Assembly (NCBI GenBank): GCA_016291915.1
Contig: JAEEZP010000230.1
Coordinates: 1-9,247 of the forward strand
Direction: 5' to 3'
DNA length: 9,247 bases
Source of the DNA: Prevotella sp.
GTDB taxonomy: Bacteria; Bacteroidota; Bacteroidia; Bacteroidales; Bacteroidaceae
Part shown: in pieces, positions 7,087-9,247 of the stretch
Layout of the letters: each line of letters starts with the position of its first letter
How positions within the stretch are numbered: position 1 is the stretch's first letter
Made by a program: the position numbers and the translations under genes
Notes under the pieces: model-generated
What the model was told of the DNA's origin: nothing
The model's input: the letters and a program-made list of their open reading frames with translations, nothing else
The model's database searches: none

Positions 7087-8032
7087 TAAACAGAGATGCT
7101 ACAAACTGACGTTTATTAAACAACTGCAAATCTTCCATACCTTCTCCCAAACCGATATACTTGACAGGAACCTTCAACTGGTCGGAGATACCAATCACCA
7201 CACCACCCTTGGCAGTACCGTCGAGTTTGGTAATCGCCAAACTGGTGATCTGGGTTACGGCGGCAAACTGTTTGGCTTGTTCAAAAGCATTCTGACCGGT
7301 GCTACCGTCGAGAACAAGGAGTACTTCATCCGGTGCCTGAGGTAACACCTTCTTCATCACATCCTTAATCTTCTTCAACTCATTCATAAGTCCCACCTTA
7401 TTATGCAGACGTCCGGCTGTGTCAATAATCACCACATCTGCATCATTGGCTTTGGCAGAACATAATGTGTCGTATGCTACTGATGCAGGATCACTACCCA
7501 TCTGTTGTTTGACAACAGGAACACCCACACGTTCTCCCCAGATACACAACTGTTCTACGGCTGCGGCACGGAAAGTATCAGCAGCACCAAGATAGACTTT
7601 CTTTCCTGCAGACTTAAACTGATAAGCCAACTTACCGATAGTCGTTGTCTTACCCACACCGTTCACGCCCACTACGAGTATGACATAGGGTTTATGATCA
7701 GATGGTAAATCCCAATTATCATTGTCTTCGGAATTATTCTCTGCCAATAAAGACGCGATTTCATCGCGCAATATAGCATTCAGTTCTGAGGTAGAGACAT
7801 ATTTGTCACGCTCTACCCTTTCTTCTATTCGACGGATAATCTTCAGGGTGGTATCCACACCTACATCAGAAGTGATCAGCACTTCCTCCAACTCATCCAA
7901 CACATCATCATCTACCGTCGATTTGCCGGCTATAGCACGTGTCAGTTTTGAGAAAACACTTTGTTTGGTCTTCTCCAGTCCTTTGTCTAATGTTTCCTGC
8001 TTTTTCTTATTAAATAAGCCGAATAATGCCAT
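7076..8032 (-). CDS. ftsY: Signal recognition particle receptor FtsY
   Basis: This is the SRP receptor GTPase that docks ribosome-SRP complexes at the inner membrane. The 318 residues contain a short N domain and a full G domain: G1 P-loop GVNGVGKTT at 122-130, DTFRAAA at 152-158, DTAGR at 204-208, TKLDG at 268-272 and the closing GLGEGMEDL at 294-302. The long acidic A domain of E. coli FtsY is absent, so this is the short form. The N-terminus MALFGLFNKKK followed by an amphipathic Lys-rich helix probably supplies membrane binding. It heads the operon with rimO and the HU genes, with its own promoter candidate 20-50 nt upstream and a terminator further up separating it from the ribosomal-protein genes. 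Confidence 0.96.
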   Translation of the reverse strand: MALFGLFNKKKQETLDKGLEKTKQSVFSKLTRAIAGKSTVDDDVLDELEEVLITSDVGVDTTLKIIRRIEERVERDKYVSTSELNAILRDEIASLLAENNSEDNDNWDLPSDHKPYVILVVGVNGVGKTTTIGKLAYQFKSAGKKVYLGAADTFRAAAVEQLCIWGERVGVPVVKQQMGSDPASVAYDTLCSAKANDADVVIIDTAGRLHNKVGLMNELKKIKDVMKKVLPQAPDEVLLVLDGSTGQNAFEQAKQFAAVTQITSLAITKLDGTAKGGVVIGISDQLKVPVKYIGLGEGMEDLQLFNKRQFVASLFNEQ

Positions 8033-8051
8033 ATCAATTTGTATTTTGCGA

Positions 8052-8082
8052 CAAAAATACGAAAATCTTATGAGATAAACAA
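8052..8082 (-). promoter_or_regulatory. Probable ftsY-operon promoter
   Basis: The minus strand has TATTTTTG at 8059-8052, matching the Bacteroidetes -7 consensus TAnnTTTG. A TTG (8082-8080, GTTG context) lies 20 nt upstream as a partial -33 TTTG. The -7 box is 19 nt from the ftsY ATG, giving a very short leader. It follows directly after the terminator of the rpmB operon, as expected for a new transcription unit. Confidence 0.6.
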
Positions 8083-8083
8083 C

Positions 8084-8118
8084 AAAAATGGCCGCAAATC
8101 ATCAATTTGCGACCATTT
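8084..8118 (-). terminator. Intrinsic terminator of the rpmB-rpmG-DUF4295 operon
   Basis: The arms 8086-8099 and 8105-8118 form a 14-bp stem with a 5-nt loop, broken only at 8092/8112. In minus-strand RNA that position is a G-U wobble, whereas in plus-strand RNA it is a C/A mismatch, which supports the minus orientation. The stem runs into a T5 stretch (8088-8084) on the minus strand. It starts 20 nt after the DUF4295 stop codon. Confidence 0.8.
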
Positions 8119-8138
8119 CATCGTTATATAGTAAGAAA

Positions 8139-8297
8139 TTAATTCTTAAAGAAGTCCTGAACAGCCTCATTGGGAACCATCTGCTCATCGAAAATATAAG
8201 CACCGGTCTTTGGGCTCTTCACCATCTTAATAACCTTTGTATATGCGCGACCGTCCTTTGAACCTTCATGGAGGGTAGCCACTGTTTTCTTTGCCAT
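8139..8297 (-). CDS. DUF4295 small protein, probable ribosome-associated
   Basis: The 52-residue basic protein begins MAKKTVATLHEGSKDGRAYT, contains IKMVKSPKTGAYIFDE and ends in DFFKN. It matches what I know of DUF4295, a family restricted to Bacteroidota and almost always encoded between rpmG and ftsY, exactly as here (11 nt after rpmG). Its size, Lys content and the shared MAKK start with rpmG fit a ribosomal protein. I recall that a Bacteroidota-specific large-subunit protein, named bL38, was found in the Flavobacterium johnsoniae ribosome. This family may be that protein, but I could not confirm the match from sequence alone. The terminator follows 20 nt after its stop, so it is the last gene of the operon. 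Confidence 0.88.
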   Translation of the reverse strand: MAKKTVATLHEGSKDGRAYTKVIKMVKSPKTGAYIFDEQMVPNEAVQDFFKN

Positions 8298-8308
8298 ACT
8301 ATCCTAAA

Positions 8309-8497
8309 TTATTTGATTTCTTTATGAACAGTCATTCTCTTAAGAATGGGATTGTATTTCTTCATTTCCATTCTCTCAGGAGTATTCTTACGATTCTTCG
8401 TCGTTACATAACGGCTTGTTCCAGGAAGACCGCTATTCTTCATCTCGGTGCATTCCAGTACAACCTGTACTCTATTGCCTTTAGCTTTCTTTGCCAT
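8309..8497 (-). CDS. rpmG: 50S ribosomal protein bL33
   Basis: The 62-residue basic protein is bL33, a component of the large ribosomal subunit near the E site. Recognisable segments are RVQVVLECTEMKNSGLPG (about 9-26), RYVTTKNRKNTPERMEMKKYNP (29-50) and the end KRMTVHKEIK. Only one cysteine (C16) is present, so this is the zinc-free (C-) form of bL33. It starts 5 nt after rpmB and is co-transcribed with it. An AGGAGA sequence lies 9 nt upstream of its start, within the end of rpmB. The length is normal for Bacteroidota bL33. Confidence 0.96.
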   Translation of the reverse strand: MAKKAKGNRVQVVLECTEMKNSGLPGTSRYVTTKNRKNTPERMEMKKYNPILKRMTVHKEIK

Positions 8498-8502
8498 GGT
8501 GA

Positions 8503-8766
8503 TTATTCTCCTATAACTTTAATGTCTTTCCAGTTTATATAACCTTTTTCCACAGCTTGTTTCAGTGCGGCGTCAAGGCCTATTTTATTAATAAGACGCA
8601 ATCCTGCAGCACTAACCTTGAGGCTAATCCAGCACTGCTCTTCTACATAGTAGAATTTCTTGCTGAACAAATTAACATCAAAGCTGCGCTTTGTGCGGTG
8701 CTTTGAGTGGGAAACGTTGTTACCTATCTGTGCTTTCTTTCCCGTAATTTGACAAATCTTCGACAT
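8503..8766 (-). CDS. rpmB: 50S ribosomal protein bL28
   Basis: The 87-residue protein is bL28 of the large ribosomal subunit. The N-terminal MSKICQITGKKAQIGNNVSH followed by SKHRTKRSFDVNL is the family signature. The middle segment WISLKVSAAGLRLINKIGLD and the C-terminal half are also typical. Cysteines occur only at 5 and 45, so a complete zinc ribbon is absent. It is the first gene of the rpmB-rpmG-DUF4295 operon, with a strong promoter candidate 52 nt upstream of its ATG. rpmB-rpmG adjacency is common across bacteria. Confidence 0.97.
   Translation of the reverse strand: MSKICQITGKKAQIGNNVSHSKHRTKRSFDVNLFSKKFYYVEEQCWISLKVSAAGLRLINKIGLDAALKQAVEKGYINWKDIKVIGE
8507..8512 (-). promoter_or_regulatory. 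Shine-Dalgarno-like AGGAGA upstream of rpmG
   Basis: The minus strand reads AGGAGA with 9 nt before the rpmG ATG. It overlaps the Gly-Glu-stop end of rpmB. Bacteroidota ribosomes generally hide their anti-SD sequence and most genes here have A-rich leaders without an SD, so a good SD stands out. Because it also encodes the last rpmB residues, it may be chance. Confidence 0.35.
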
Positions 8767-8817
8767 TGCTATCTACTTTTTTACTTCGATTTTTTGATAC
8801 TTATTCCAAACAGGTTG

Positions 8818-8848
8818 CAAAATTACAAACTTTTCGTGAAATAACAAA
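8818..8848 (-). promoter_or_regulatory. Bacteroidetes-type promoter of the rpmB operon
   Basis: The minus strand carries TTTG (8848-8845), a 19-nt spacer, then TAATTTTG (8825-8818). Both elements match the Bacteroidetes -33 TTTG and -7 TAnnTTTG consensus with correct spacing. The -7 box ends about 51 nt before the rpmB start. This is the clearest promoter in the window. The intergenic stretch 8767-8939 otherwise holds only the inverted repeats described separately and no visible gene. Confidence 0.8.
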
Positions 8849-8874
8849 ATATTTCAATAAAAATGTTTGTAATT
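8821..8874. repeat. Nested inverted repeats over the rpmB promoter
   Basis: The outer arms AATTACAAAC (8821-8830) and GTTTGTAATT (8865-8874) are perfect 10-bp inverted copies. Inside them TGAAATA (8837-8843) and TATTTCA (8850-8856) form a second, nearly concentric 7-bp pair. The outer left arm overlaps the -7 box and the inner pair flanks the -33 TTTG. On the plus strand a run of eight T (8878-8885) follows the outer arm. It may be a regulator site, a cruciform or a plus-strand terminator, and the sequence does not decide between these. Confidence 0.65.
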
Positions 8875-8939
8875 ATGTTTTTTTTACGAAGAAATATTCC
8901 TTTAACCATCAAATATAGATGATTTCACGGAAATACAAC

Positions 8940-9247
8940 TTACATTTTGGCATCTTCCGGCTTTGGAGAGAGATGATCATTGAGATAATCTAAAAACATC
9001 TGCAGAGCACGGTGGGTTGCTATAGCAAGGTTACGATCCCGACCGTCATCCTCTTCCAACTTAAGGGTCACGATATCGTCGGTAGTACCACAAGCCAACC
9101 AAATTGTTCCTACAGGTATTTCTTTCGTACCACCACCAGGACCGGCAATACCTGTGGCAGAGATGGCAAAGTCAACATTCAATATCTTACAGGCACCCTG
9201 CACCATCTGAATGGCTACTTCCTCACAAACGGCAGTCTTCTCCTCTA
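8940..9247 (-). CDS. cinA: CinA/PncC C-terminal domain, NMN amidohydrolase (5' part outside window)
   Basis: About 102 codons are visible, open to the right edge. The Met codon at 9206 is internal, because the frame continues upstream as EEKTAVCEEVAIQ. The key segment AISATGIAGPGGG followed by TKEIPVGTIWLA is the signature of the CinA C-terminal (PncC) domain, which deamidates nicotinamide mononucleotide in pyridine nucleotide recycling. The rest (LEEDDGRDRNLAIATHRAL) also fits. Whether the N-terminal molybdopterin-binding-like domain of full CinA is present cannot be seen, so this could be full-length CinA or a stand-alone PncC. It ends 173 nt before rpmB, and no intrinsic terminator with a minus-strand U-tract was found after it. 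Confidence 0.92.
   Translation of the reverse strand, partial: EEKTAVCEEVAIQMVQGACKILNVDFAISATGIAGPGGGTKEIPVGTIWLACGTTDDIVTLKLEEDDGRDRNLAIATHRALQMFLDYLNDHLSPKPEDAKM

Noticed and set aside
8870..8877. Plus-strand TAATTATG as a possible divergent promoter
   Set aside because: It has one mismatch to TAnnTTTG, no TTTG at the -33 spacing, and no plus-strand gene to serve. It is better explained as part of the inverted repeat.
8900..8925. ATCA...TGAT short inverted repeat after cinA as a terminator
   Set aside because: Its arms are only 4 bp and no minus-strand T-tract follows. The nearby run is A on the minus strand.

Overview
The window looks like a chromosomal core segment from the Bacteroidota, most likely a Bacteroidales/Prevotella-type genome. 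This rests on the gene set and order (rpmB-rpmG-DUF4295-ftsY-rimO-HU genes, then a moxR-DUF58-bat locus). It also rests on the intergenic promoter elements, which fit the Bacteroidetes TTTG / TAnnTTTG pattern rather than TTGACA/TATAAT. Every supported gene lies on the minus strand, so the biological order runs from the right end of the window to the left. No tRNA, rRNA, mobile element or CRISPR array was seen.

From right to left: (1) 8940-9247 holds the C-terminal end of a CinA/PncC-type amidohydrolase. (2) 8139-8766 is a ribosomal-protein operon: rpmB (bL28), rpmG (bL33) and a 52-residue DUF4295 protein. It is preceded by a very good Bacteroidetes promoter embedded in nested inverted repeats and ends in a 14-bp terminator stem. 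(3) 4012-8032 is a tightly packed operon: ftsY (SRP receptor), rimO (ribosomal protein S12 methylthiotransferase), a small HU/IHF-type protein, and a 497-residue protein joining an HU-type DNA-binding domain, an acidic linker with 33-bp tandem repeats, one membrane segment and a C-terminal LysM-like domain. The genes overlap by 11, 4 and 14 nt. A 13-bp perfect hairpin with a U-tract closes the operon. (4) 1-3875 is the start of the Bat ('Bacteroides aerotolerance') locus: moxR, a DUF58 protein, a BatD-like membrane protein and batA (cut by the left edge). It has its own promoter, with a 16-bp palindrome upstream.

Functionally the right half concerns translation and protein targeting (two ribosomal proteins, a probable ribosome-associated small protein, the SRP receptor and an S12 modification enzyme). 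The left half is a MoxR AAA+/VWA-domain envelope system. The most interesting item is the pair of HU-like genes between them. The larger one has the layout expected of a tether linking DNA in the cytoplasm to peptidoglycan in the periplasm, and its HU domain lacks the usual DNA-intercalating proline. The neighbouring small HU protein keeps that proline.
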